Of a stretch of DNA of 64,000 nt, positions 39,501 to 52,800 are shown piece by piece; the first letter of the stretch is position 1; the number at the start of each line of letters is the position of its first letter. The stretch comes from Palaemon carinicauda (Eukaryota > Arthropoda > Malacostraca > Decapoda > Palaemonidae): assembly GCF_036898095.1 (NCBI RefSeq), contig NC_090763.1, forward strand, positions 56,787,863 to 56,851,862, in the 5' to 3' direction. The translations under genes were made by a program, and so were the position numbers. The notes under the pieces were generated by a model. That model saw only the letters and a program-made list of their open reading frames with translations. It was not told the DNA's origin and searched no databases.

Positions 39501-42500
39501 GACTATTTGGTATATGTGTAGGTAAAGGAAAAATGAGCCATAACCAGAGAGGGATCTGATATAATGCCATCTGGCCAGTCAAAGAACAGAATAACTCTCT
39601 GGTAGAGGTAATATCTAAACGTGTGGCTGGTGCCTTGGCCAACCTACTACCTATATCAATGAAGATGTCCAATATAAGTGAATTAGTTACATGAATACTA
39701 TACTGTATTTCATATTAATTAAAGATACTTTCATCAAGACAACAGACTAACATTCATCACCATTGGTCGCAAATACAGTAGGGTCTCACTGTTTATCAAT
39801 GTAGGGAAAATATATGAATATAAGTAATTAAGAAAAAATTATAAAATAAATTGTAAGATAAATCTTTACCAGAACGTCCGCTAATAGCAGCATATGAAGG
39901 TGAAGGTCCGGGTGAAGCAAGATCTTCAGAACCTATGATCGAATCATCTAACATGCTTCTTTCACGAGGCTGTTTACGTTTGGCTCTAGCAAGAAAAATA
40001 AATTAAGAATTATCAATAGAACAGTCTACTACTAGAATTATTAATAATCAAAATTAGTTATATTTACAACACTACAATAATGATAATTAAGAGCTCGTTC
40101 TGAACTCTAGAAAGATCAGAGTTCAGTCGTTAAATAGTGGTGAAATCACACTCCAAATAAGACAAAATTAACTGCTTTTAAAATGTTTACTTTTTTTCTA
40201 TTTTGTCATCACATATTTCAGGAGGAAAATAACTTTTAAATTTATCGAACTTCATTACTTATCATATACAGTATACGATAAGGATATAGTCTTGTACTAA
40301 GCTACCATTTAAGAAGTACTGTAATGTATTTTGCATATAAATTTCTCAAATCGAAAGTTAAATGTAACGTACACTTTATCTTACGCTAATCCTCATTTGG
40401 AATGAACTCTCGACTTCAGAATATCTTGAAAAGGCTATACTCTAGTCTTTGTTACTTGAAAGACTTAGCCACTCATCAGACTATCATTTGAATATGTTTA
40501 GGGGCTATAACCAATAGAATTCCCTCATTCAGACCAAGTAATAGTTCTTAAAACAGAAAGCAAGACAATACAAACCTTATGTAAGACATGCAGCCCAAGA
40601 CAATGGTGACAATGTAGAAAAAGGCACAGAATCCTAAACCAGCAAATATTGCAGATAAATATTGCACTTTTGTTATCTTCTCCTCTACCAAGAGAGTGAC
40701 CTCCTTCTTACGGATTCGGTAAACATGTTGGTAGTTTGAGGAGCAGGGTTCATCATTTGAGAGCATTACAACAACAATAAAAAATCCATTGGGGTAATCA
40801 CTTCTCTGAAATAGTAAAAACAAATAATTTCATCAAAATCAAATGAAGTAATTCTCAGCTTACGAAAATATATAATATGAACTTATCCATAACCTGATAC
40901 CATTCCCTGGAAGGGGACTGTTTTTAATACCCCTTGTCAGGCATGCTACAGATGGTCCTTTTAATTATCATCATTATTATTACTATCTAAGTTACACCCC
41001 TAGGTGGAAAAGTAAAATGCTATAAGCACAAGTTCCAACAGGGAAAATAGCCCAGTGAGGAAATGAAATAAGGAAACAGATAGAATAAAGTACCTGAGTG
41101 TACCCTCAAGCAAGAGAAATAACCCAAGACATTGGAAGACCATGGTACAGAGGCTATGGCACTATCCAAGAGCAAAGAAAAATGGTTTGATTTTGGAGTA
41201 TTCTTCTTCTAGTAAAGCTGCTTATCATAGCTAAAATCTCTCCTTCTACCCTTACCAAGTGGAAAGTACCAACTGAACAACTATGTTTCAGTAGTTAATC
41301 CCTTGAATGAAGAATTTTTTTGGTTATCTTACTGTTGTCAGGTATACAGTATGAGGGAAGAAATTAATATTTAAAGAATAGGCTAGACTATTCTGTGTAC
41401 GTGTAGCTAGGTAATCCAGACTGCAGTAATTTTAGTCTTCAGTTACTTTTATGTAAATTGCAAATAATAGTTATTATTAATAATAATTACCGATAACAAT
41501 ACTTCTCTGGATTCTAAAGAATGGAGCTCAGAAACGTAACTTACCAGCATCAAGTTACATCTAGCGAGTAACACTTTGATAACTTCTTCCTAAAGAGAAG
41601 GGACAGAAATATTAAGTTGAAGAGCCAGTCATTCTACCTTTCATTCAAGACTTGCATCTAACATTACCAGAGATAAGATGATTCCTGTCCCATGTGGAAG
41701 CTGGCCTTGCTACTCAATTACTTGAGCAGCAACCACAGGACCAATTACAACAATGTCAAGGGACTTGTGGGCATGCTCCAATAGATAAAAGGCCATGAAG
41801 GTGATCTGGCGTTTTCCAACTTTCAACTTCCAAAACCTGACCGACTGCAAAATTCCTCTTGAAAGTTGGGGTGGAGCCTATAAGACTGACTTTGTAAGCT
41901 CTGATCCCAGGTGGTACCCTGACCCTCTTAGCAGTCAAGGAATACACTTTATGACACTTTACGGTAGTTTTACGAAGCCAGAAACAGATTAGGTTCCTTG
42001 CCACCTCTTTCTTTGTCCTACCAGACCTAAGGAAGACTCGTTAAAACTTAGGCCTGAAATGCCAGGTCCTGTTCAGATAGCACCGAAAAGCCCTCATGGG
42101 ACAGAAGAGCATCTCCTCTTGATTATCACCCAACACATCATGTCGAGAAGGGATAGAGAATATCTCAAACATGTGGTCCTTCACTGACGGGTTCAGAGTT
42201 TTGGCCACGAAGCTTACCCTGGCACAAAACTAAGAGAGACCATCTACCACCTTTCAGCGGGGGTGATTGAGTGAGAGAGACCTTACAACTCGCCTACTCT
42301 CTTAGCCAATTCTGAAAGCATTTCAAGACCCAAAAATCACACAAATTTCATGGTTATGCCTAGAATGCCTTTTCTACTCTAACTAGCATTTGGCTTTAAG
42401 GGAAAAAAGTTCTTTTGAGAAGGGGTAAACAGAAAGAGAAGACATATTTACCACAAATTTTTTACATGAAAAATCCTGGATCAGGGGTTAACAAAACCAT

Positions 42501-45500
42501 AATATAATGTCACAAAAATATTTCTTAAACTTACAAGCAAAATTGTATAACCAGCAATAACCTCAAGATATGTGTAATTAGACATAAAAAAAAAAAAAAT
42601 AAAAAATTCTCTAAATTCTTAGATGTTGATCAGGTAGCAACCCTTTAACATAATAAAGGGATTTTGACGAAGGAAAAATCTATTTCTGGGGAGAGACCTG
42701 TGGCGCCCGGTGAAAAGGGTCCTTCTAATATACACTTTTCTGATAAAACCTTCCAATTATACCAGAGAAAGATAAAAGCATGGAATGCAGAGGTTACTAC
42801 CCTCGCGCGAGCACCTTGTGGGTGTCGTGTATAAAGCAAAGGCGCGTGAAAACCACTATTCACAGGCTGTCTTCCATTTAGCTAATTCCTTCGTCAAAGG
42901 GATGGGCCGATACAGAGGCACCAGCTATGCTACCAGAGCCACGCCACGCCACCCACGCCCCGACGCGAGCGCCATCTGAACAACATCCTTCTACTTTGGA
43001 CTTGCTAGCTTGTGTGTATAATTTTGTGCTCTCGGTGTTTTCACTTAGGTGGATTTATTTCGTCATGACCGAAGCTCCATCTTCACCCATTCCAATGTTA
43101 AGAACCATAGTTTGTTTTGACAGCTTTTTGTAGTACCGGGCATTTGTCCTCTTCCCAGTATAGTCTGTTTTATCTCTACCGGCTGGGCCTTCCGCGGCGT
43201 CGGCGGCCATTGTTGTTTTGCCTTGTCTCGCTGGGAATTCATGTTAGTCTTGCCTGTTTGGTACTCTGTCAGTTAGGTTCTTGGTTAAGTCCCTGGCCTT
43301 ATGCCTTTTTGAACCATTATTATCATTATTGTTTTTATTTTCCCATGGTACTTTTTGCTAGCAAGTCCAGTCTGCGAACAAGAATAGCGTTCTGGCTTTA
43401 TTATAGTTTAGTACCCGCCCCGCGAGCCGTTTGTCAGTGGACTATATCCTTTTAAATTTGGTTTTAGCAGACGTTATTCTTCGTTCGTAGTCTTGTATTT
43501 GACGTTACAATTTTAATTGTTATACTTTTATAATATTGTTGTGTGCTTGTTAGGTTCTGATAGTGTAACCACGAGAGCGAGAGATTGGAGTTCCCGTTTT
43601 CTGTACTCAGTCACGAGTTACCTCTTTCTCTCGTTTTCTTACTTAACCTCGGGTATGAGAGTGGATTGTCCGTTTTCCGTTTTGTACGTTCAACGAGTTC
43701 TCCCTCACCTCCTGTTATGACCTGGCTGTAGTGCTTCTATTACTTATATGTAATTTCATGATAGGTATACTGTATTTTGAGTATCTTACAGGAGGGGTGA
43801 AAGAGATAATACATAATTCATTTTCAAGGCTTACAAGAGTACTGGGACTACTATACCATGGAGGCCATAGAACAATGAAATACTTAAATTTAAATCTAGG
43901 TATCTCTAATGCATTTTCTATCAATGAGTAGTTTAAACAGATGACATAAAAGGGATTTTGACGAAGGAAAAATCTATTTCTGGGCGAGGAACCTGTGTCG
44001 CCCAGTGAAATGCTCCTTAAAGCACCATTTCAAAGGTATAAATACTGCTAAATATACCAGAGAAAAAAGTTGCATGGAATGCCAGGAATAAACCTAGCTC
44101 GCTCACTCTTTGAGTGTCGGCACATGAAATGTCATTAATATAAATAAAAGTAATATAATAAAATACTCTACAGGTAAACTAACCCTGACAGTGATCCCAG
44201 CTTGATAGGTCATGGTCTGATAGAAATTTCCATACTGGACATTCTCTTCGCTGTCAAACACAGGGCACTGCAACAGATTAATATCAATTAGAGATCAGCT
44301 CATGTGTTTGCCAATGCCAACATCTCAACCCTTTTACCCCCAATGGACATAATGGTACGTTTCACAAAACTCATCCCTTTACCCCCATGGACGTACTGGT
44401 ACGTCCTTGCAAAAAACAGATATTTACATTTTTTTCGCATATTTTTGATAACTTTATGAGAAACTTCAGGCACTTTCCAAAAGAGTGAGACCAACCTGAC
44501 CTCTATATGATGAAAATTAAGGCTGTTAGAGCAATTTAAAACATATATATTGCAAAATGTGCTTGAAAAAAAAAATGCCTGGGGGTTAAGGGTTGGAAAG
44601 TTCCAAATAGCCTGGGGGTAAAAGGGTTAAAAGTAAGTTTAGAATCTTACATCATTATCATAAAAAATAATAAGTTGTTAAAAATATATAAAGATATCAA
44701 ATATATACTCAAAAGGGAAAAAAAGTAAATATTTATACTGACCTTTGGATTATGAAAAATTTTAAATTGTAAAATAATCAGAATACTGTACTGTATTGTG
44801 TTAGTTAACGGCATGAATACGCATAAAATTTCTATCAATTTCTGATTACAAAAACGTACCAGGTAACCTACATGACTGCATACAATATTTCAGAATATTG
44901 AATATTTCTAAAAATATCCTAATTTAAAAAAATATATAACTTTGCAGATAAAGCCAAGTATAAAATTCATAAAAAATCAGTTCAGAGTATTTCCATTATC
45001 AATTGCATATATAAAAAAAAAAGCTGTCTAAATTTTTCAGGCTTCCATTTAAGGGTTAGATAGAGAACCCCCAAGCATATAGTCATATTTTACCATTTTC
45101 CAAAGTCAAAATGGTATAAACTATGAAATATCTAAAGATTTTGATTTTGTGTCAATATACAGCCAACATGACAAGTAGATACTAACAAATATTGTACGAC
45201 CAAAGTGAGTTAAAACTTTTTTATTCAATATTTTTTTGGACAATTTCTTTACCAATTAAAATTTATTCTACAGTACCATGAAAAACTTTAAATCTAAAAT
45301 TAAAATTATCAAACCAGTGTCAGGAACATAAAGGCAAAATAAGAGAGTATCTATAAAAACCAATCAACAATTCTGAGAGTCAGGAAAATATGAGTTAGCA
45401 ATTCTAGAAGGCCAAAAAAAAAAAAAAAACACTTACGGTTATATTTTGAATGGCTACCATTGCGCAGAAATCATCTTCAGCATTTGCTTTAACCAAAACC

Positions 45501-46759
45501 ATTTCCACAGTATCAGTAAACACAAACTCATAAAACACAGGCTCTGCCGGAGTTATTTCAAAAGTTTGATTTTTGTGCAATCTGTAAAATTAATGCGATT
45601 ACTATAGAGTCCAACTTCATAAAAAAATTCTGTTAACTTTGCACTTTATAACTTATATAACAAATAATATGCATATTTTCAATATTTAGAACAGTACAAC
45701 AACAGATACAATCAGCAAAATTATGAAGCCACTGATTTACAAGTTCCTCTTTTTGAGGTTGTGCAATCAGTACAATAAGAAAAGTTACCATTTGTTTAAC
45801 TTCACAATAGTCAACTTCTACACTATGGAGTCATTTGTTTTATAAAAATATGTATGATATCTTACACATTCAGCATTGTAATAATTAAAAAGACTAAATT
45901 ATGTCATTGATTAACATATGCCTCTCCTTCTAACCGAAGATAAACTCTGCCTCATTATTATAAAATATCACTCGGTAAACTATCTACTGTACATAAAACT
46001 AAATTACACAAATATCAAAACATGAGCAAAAGACAGTGGCAATTATCATCTCTAAACGGTAACTATAGTCCATTTCTTTTAGCGAGTCATATTTGCACCG
46101 ACTCGCGGCGGTGCCCTTTTAGCTCTCAAAAGTTTCCTGGTCGCTGATTGGTTAGAATTATCTTGTCCAACCAATCAGCGATCAGGAAACTTTTCCGAGC
46201 TAAAAGGGCACCGCTGCGAGTCGGTGCAAATATGACTCGCTAACAGAAATGGACTATAATGGTGGGGTGATAGCCATCCACAAAATCAATATGTTTAAAC
46301 TAAATTGTATTTATTCCATACTTAATGCTGAATAGAACACGCTTTTATGTAGAAGTGCCAACTTGACAACCACTAAATAAAATAATGAAGAAAATCTTTC
46401 CCCACCATTGTACCCTTCCTCCTTCAAATAAGCCACCAAAACAAACCCACCCCCACCCTGATGAAAAGGGATTGATGGCCAGGATAGTGTCAAATGGATA
46501 AGTCAGGGATATAATGTGAGGGTACACTCGGGCACTTTATTCTATCTTATTTCTCTTCCTCTTGTTTTGTTAAAGCTTTTATAGTTTCTATAGAAAATAT
46601 TTATTTCAATTTTGTTATTGTTCTTAAAATATTTTATTTTTCCTTGTTTCCTTTTCTCACTACACTATTTTCCCTGTTGGAGACCCTGGGCTTATAGTAT
46701 CCTGCTTTCCCAACTAGGGTTGTAGCTTAGCAAGTAATAATTATAATAATAATAATAAC

Positions 46760-46794
<35 letters not shown>

Positions 46795-46815
46795 GGTAAT
46801 AATAATAATAATAAC

Positions 46816-46859
<44 letters not shown>

Positions 46860-49800
46860 CATACTGCACTTCCACAAGTAGAAGAGGAGGAGGAGATCTA
46901 GAGTAGATATTCTGAGGATGAATTCCCTTTTGTGATCTTACCGAAACATTCTCGTAAAATGACTGTACTGTAATTCTATGTTAATCAATGACTCATAATT
47001 TCCTCACCTGCCATACAAGGCTCTATGATTTTAGTAAAAGTAATTTGCGACTAGAGTAGAATCACTAAATAATTTACAATAAAAAATCTAATGAATGCAA
47101 TACTTACTCAATGTGAAAATGATCGTCAAATACAGCAGTGACGCTATAAGTTATGTTCTGTGGTGATGAAGTTGACAAGTCAATAAATAACCTCTGCTTT
47201 GTGTCCAAAGAGCCCTCTAACATGATTTTGTAATTTTTAACAGGACACAAGGTTCTTGATACTGTTCGATACTCTTCTCTGAAAGTTAAGAGATCAGTAT
47301 AAGTAAAATTTACGATGTTACATACTGTACTCCTGAAAAGATTTATAATGTACAAAACATCAATGGTAAAATACTATACTGTACTGTAAAAAAAAGAAAA
47401 AAAAAAAACTATCAACCTTAAAATGCCAAGCTAAAAACAAAGAAAAAAAATAGAAAAAAAAAAATTCAAAACTTCATGGACAGAACACATTCCGAGTTAT
47501 TCTCATTCATGTTAACATGATAGTTGCAGTACCAATTTTACTTTAAAAATCATACAGTAAATCCTCTACATAAGATTGAGATGCATTCCAAGGGCGAGTT
47601 CTTAAAGTCCACCATGACTAACTTAGTCATCCAACTCATACCCCTCAATTCCTTAAGACTAGAGTTAGCCTACATATTTACCCTGGATAGGTGTGGTGGT
47701 CGTAAACAACCCGAGGTTAAAAAAAAAAAAAAGTCTATTTTTGCCATAATTTTTCATCCGTATTGATTGTGTGATATCGACCTGCGAGGCCTCAGTTCAG
47801 TGCGCGCAGCAGTTAGGTGGGGAAGCATTTCATCCCAGCTCTTTCCTTGTGCTATTTCTGAGATACCCTCGGGTCGAGCTTGACCCATCAATACCTAATT
47901 AAGGTAAGTTGTGTAATATCAAATTTTTATATAATTATCAAATGTGCAGTAGTGTTTAGGCGTGTATAAAAAAGGATTGCTGTAAAGTGTTTGTGAATGT
48001 CTTCTACACCTTATGTTTTTATAAAATAGCTTATAATTTCTCCTGTTTTTGTAAGTTTGTACCTTTATGATAAATTAATTATGATCATTATTTTATTCTT
48101 TTTAATTGAAAAATAATCTATAAACTTCATTCTAGCTACCATAATATTTTTCTGCAAATCCTCGAACAATTATATAAGTAAATGACTCGCTGATATTGAC
48201 ATATCTTTCTCCATTTCAGGTAGCAGATTTGACCCTCCAAGGTGGTGTGGTTGGCAGCCATTTTGTGAGCATATCCGACACAAGCTGGCATAGCTCTATG
48301 TATTCCTCTTTTTTATAAAATTTCTGACATTTTCATGCATAAATACCATGCTCAGCAATGGATATAAGGATTTGTCTTGAAAAATGTTATTTTTATTAGT
48401 AAAATAAATTTTTGAATATACTTACCCGATAATCATGTAGCTGTCAACTCCGTTGCCCGACAGAATTCTATGGAGGGATACGCCAGCTATCACAATACTA
48501 GAAGGGGGTGTACTTACCAGCGCCACCTGTGGCCAGGTACTATAGTACTTCTTGTTGACACCTCCTCAATTTTTCCTCGGTCCACTGGTTCTCTATGGGG
48601 AGGAAGGGAGGGTCGATTAAATCATGATTATCGGGTAAGTATATTCAAAAATTTATTTTACTAATAAAAATAACATTTTTCAATATTAAACTTACCCGAT
48701 AATCATGTAGCTGATTCACACCCAGGGGGGTGGGTGAAAAACCAGTGTACAAGACTAAAGGATAGCTAAGTATCCCGTATTTCATATAATCAGTTATCCA
48801 CAATAACAATGAAATAATAAGTACCTGGTAAGGAAGTCGACTTGAACCGTTACTCTGCCTTCAATAAGATCGTCTTCCTTACTGAGCGCAGCGTTCCTCT
48901 TGGGAGGCTGAATCAACTCAAAGGTGCTAAAGTATATAGGGCTGCAACCCATACTAAAGGACCTCATCACAACCTTTAACCTCGGCGCTTCTCAAGAAAG
49001 AATTGACCACCCGCCAAATCAACAAGGATGTGGAAGGCTTCTTAGCCGACCGTACAACCCATAAAAAGTATTCAAGAGAAAGGTTAAAAGGTTATGGGAT
49101 TATGGGAATGTAGTGGCTGAGCCCTCGCCTACTACTGCATTCGTTGCTACGAATGGTCCCAGGGTGTAGCAGTACTCGTAAAGAGACTGGACATCTTTGA
49201 GATAGAATGATGCGAACACTGACTTGCTTCTCCAATAGGTTGCATCCATAACACTCTGCAGAGAATGGCTCTGTTTGAAGGCCACTGAAGTAGCCACAGC
49301 TCCCACTTCATGTGTCCTTACCTTCAGCAAAGCAAGGTCTTCTTCCTTCAGATGAGAATGTGTTTCTCTAATCAGAAGCCTGAATAGTAAGAAACTGAGT
49401 TCTTAGAACTTGGAAAAGAAGGTTTCTTGATAGCACACTATAAGGCTTCTGATTGTCCTTGTAAAGGTTAAGACCTTTTTAGATAGTACCTAAGAGCTCT
49501 AACTGGGCAAAGTACTCTCTTCAGATCATTCCCCACCAAGTTGGACAGGCTTGGGATCTCGAACGACTTAGGCCAAGGACGTGAAGGAAGCTCGTTTAGC
49601 AAAAACCGAGCTGCAAGGAACATGTAGCCGTTTCAGATGTGAAAACAATGATCCTGCTGAAGGCGTGGATCTCACTTACTCTTTTAGCTGTTGTCAAGCA
49701 CACGAGGAAAAGAGTTTTTAATGTGAGGTCCTAAAAAGAGGCTGATTGGAGAGGTTCAAATCTTGATGACATAAGGAACCTTAGGACCACGTCTAGATTC

Positions 49801-52800
49801 CAGCCTGGAGTGGACAACCGACGTTCCTTTGAGGTCTCAAAAGACCTAGGGAGGTCCTGTAGATCTTTGTTGGTGGAAAGATCCAAGCCTCTGTGGCGGA
49901 AAACCGCTGCCAACATACTTCTGTAACCCTTGATCGTAGGAGCTGAAAGGGATCTTACTTTCCTTAGATATAACAGGAAGTCAGCAATCTGGGTTACAGT
50001 GGTACTGGTTGAGGAAACTGCATTGGTCTTGTACCAGCTACGGAAGACTTCCCCTTGAGACTGATAGATTCTGAGAGTGGATGTTCTCCTTGCTTTGGCA
50101 ATCGCTCTGGCTGCCTCCTTCGAAAAGCCCCTAGCTCTTGAGAGTCTTTTGAAAGTCTGAAGGCAGTCAGACGAAGAGCGTGGAGGATTGGGTGTACCTT
50201 CTTTACGTGAGGTAGACTTAGAAGGTTCACTCCTAGAGGAAGAGTCCTGGGAATGTCGACCAGCCATTGCAGTACCTCTAAGAACCATTCTCTCGCGGGC
50301 CAGAGCGGAGCCAACCAACGTCAGCCGTGTCCCTTTGTGAGAGGAGAACTTCTGAAGTACCCTGTTGACAATCTTGAACGGCGGGAATGCATACAGGTCG
50401 AGATGGAACCAATCCAGCAGAAAAGCATCCACGTGAACTGCTGCTGGGTCTGGAATTGGAGAACAATACAACAGGAGTCTCTAGGTTATCGAGGTAGTGA
50501 ACAGATCTATGGTTGGCTGACCCCACAGGGCCCAAAGTCTGCTGCAAACATTCTTGAGAAGGGTCCACTCTGTGGGGATGACCTGACCCTTCCGTCTGAG
50601 GTGATCTGCCATGACATTCATACCGCCCTGAATGAACCTCGTTACCAGTAGCTTTCGATCTTTAGACCAGATGAGTAGGTCCCTTGCGATCTAGAACAAC
50701 TTCCACGAAAGAGTCCCTCCCTGCTTGAAGATGTAAGCCAGGGCTGTGGTGTTGTCAGAGTCCACCTCCACCACTTTGTTAAGTTGGAGGGACTTGAAGT
50801 TTATCAAGGCCAGAATAACCGCCAACAACTCCTTGCAATTGATGTGAAGTGTCCTTTGCTCCTGATTCCATGTTCCCGAGCATTCTTGTCCGTCCAAAGT
50901 CGCACCCCAGCCCGTGTCTGATGCGTCCGAGAGGAGACGGCGGTCGTGTTTCTGAACAGCCAAAGGTAGACTTCCTTGAGAAGAAAGCTGTTCTTACACC
51001 ACGCGAGAGAAGACCTCCTCTCTTCGGAAACAGGAACTGAGACCGTCTCTAGCGTCATGTCCTTTATCCAGTGAGCAGCTAGATGATACTGAAGGGGGGG
51101 GAGGTGGAGTCTCCCTAACACGATGAACAGGGCCAGCGATGAAAGTGTCCCTGTTAGACTCATCCACTACCTGACTGAGCATCGGTTCCTTCTCAGCATG
51201 CTCTGGATGCATTCTAGGGCTTGGAAGATCCTTGGGGCCGACGGAAAAGTCCGAAAAGCTCGACTCTGAAGATCCATACCCAAGGAGACAATGGTCTGGG
51301 ATGGAACGAGCTGAGACTCCTCAAAATTGACCAGGAGGCCCAGTTCCTTGGTCAGATCCATAGTCCATTTGAAAATCTCCAGACAGCGACGACTTGTGGG
51401 AGCTCTTAAAAGCCAGTCGTCTGACGGAGCCGGACACAAGATCATGGTACTGCTGCACAGTCTGTGAACTGTCAATCATGGGCAAGCGAGGAAGTACAGT
51501 GACAACCCGAATCTGTCTAGACTGTCTGGGTCGTACAGACAACTCCTTATCGGGTTGCTGAGGTTGCCGCACTGCGTCACAACAAGTCACTTCTGTTGGT
51601 TGTTGAACGTCTTCCCCGTGACACATTGACTCCGTAAACAAAAAATCCTCTAACAAGGACTAAGCTTGGACTGCATGTCTTGCAACACAGCTCAAGGTCT
51701 ATGGGAGCAGGTGTGGTAACAGACGGGATTAGCGACTGAAGTGGAACCATTACCTTCCCTGGAAGCATGTTATGCTTAAATAAAAGTCCATAGGAGGCTA
51801 TGCAGCTAAAGGCTCCCTCCAAATGACAGAGTCCTCAAGGGAATATCAGAAGGAGGGAGAAAAGAACTTTCTCATCTACAGGGACCATATCCTAGAAAAG
51901 CTAAGTTCTCTCAGTGAGGGTTCACTGGTGCAAAAGCAGCAGACTAGAAGGCAACGTTATGAAACTGCTTGACAGTCTAGTGAGTTGGCAACAACCAAAG
52001 ATGTGTGACTGAGAAGCATGCGGTAAGGTATGCAGAGCATGTTGTATGCAGAGTATGCTGTATGCAGAGCATGCTGTATGTAGAGCATGTTGTATGCAGA
52101 GCATGCTGAATGCAGAGCATGCTGTATGCAGAGCATGTTGTATGCAGAGCATGCTGAATGCAGAGCATGCTGTATGCAGAGCATGTTGTATGCAGAGCAT
52201 GCTGTATGCAGAGCATGCTGTATGTAGAGCATGTTGTATGCAGAGCATGCTGAATGCAGAGCATGCTGTATGCAGAGCATGTAGTATGCAGAGCATGCTG
52301 TAAGCAGAGCATGCTGTATGTAGAGCATGCTGTAAGGTAAGCAGAGCGTGTGCATGGCGTTTAACATTTCTCAGAAATTCCATGACCAGTGCTAGAGTGC
52401 TTTATGCATGCTTGCATGGGGTTTTAATATCAACATAATATTTACCTTACATTCATAACTCATGATTCATATTTTGCCATATTTTGCGATATTGTTAAAA
52501 ATATATTGCAAGGAATACAAATATATTTTTATAAGTAATACAAATAACCTCCATTATCATAAGGTTTGAAAATGGAGGTAAGGTATGCTGAACAGCAGAG
52601 TCAGAACGAGCTGGAACAACAATAGTTGTGGTTTCCTCTTCAAGACTCTGTTGAGGGAACACCTGAGGCTCAGTCTGCAAAGGCTGATCAAAGGAAGTAG
52701 CAGAAGGTAGGCGCATGGGTGGAGGAGGCTGACTCCTGGCATGAGTGGCTGAACTCAAGGGTTGCGCTTGCTGAGTGGTTGGCGGATGCGCAGTAGCAAG

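Noticed and set aside
46692..46877. Antisense frame with poly-Leu and poly-Tyr
   Set aside because: It is a direct reading of the TAA microsatellite at the end of a retroposon.
52046..52303. Long open frames in the satellite on both strands, reminiscent of a repetitive or Cys-rich protein
   Set aside because: A stop-free 16-bp tandem repeat keeps all three frames open by arithmetic; no start, flanking domain or codon signal supports translation.
19062..52340. CRISPR-like array of direct repeats
   Set aside because: Units are contiguous without spacers and lie in a eukaryotic retrotransposon.
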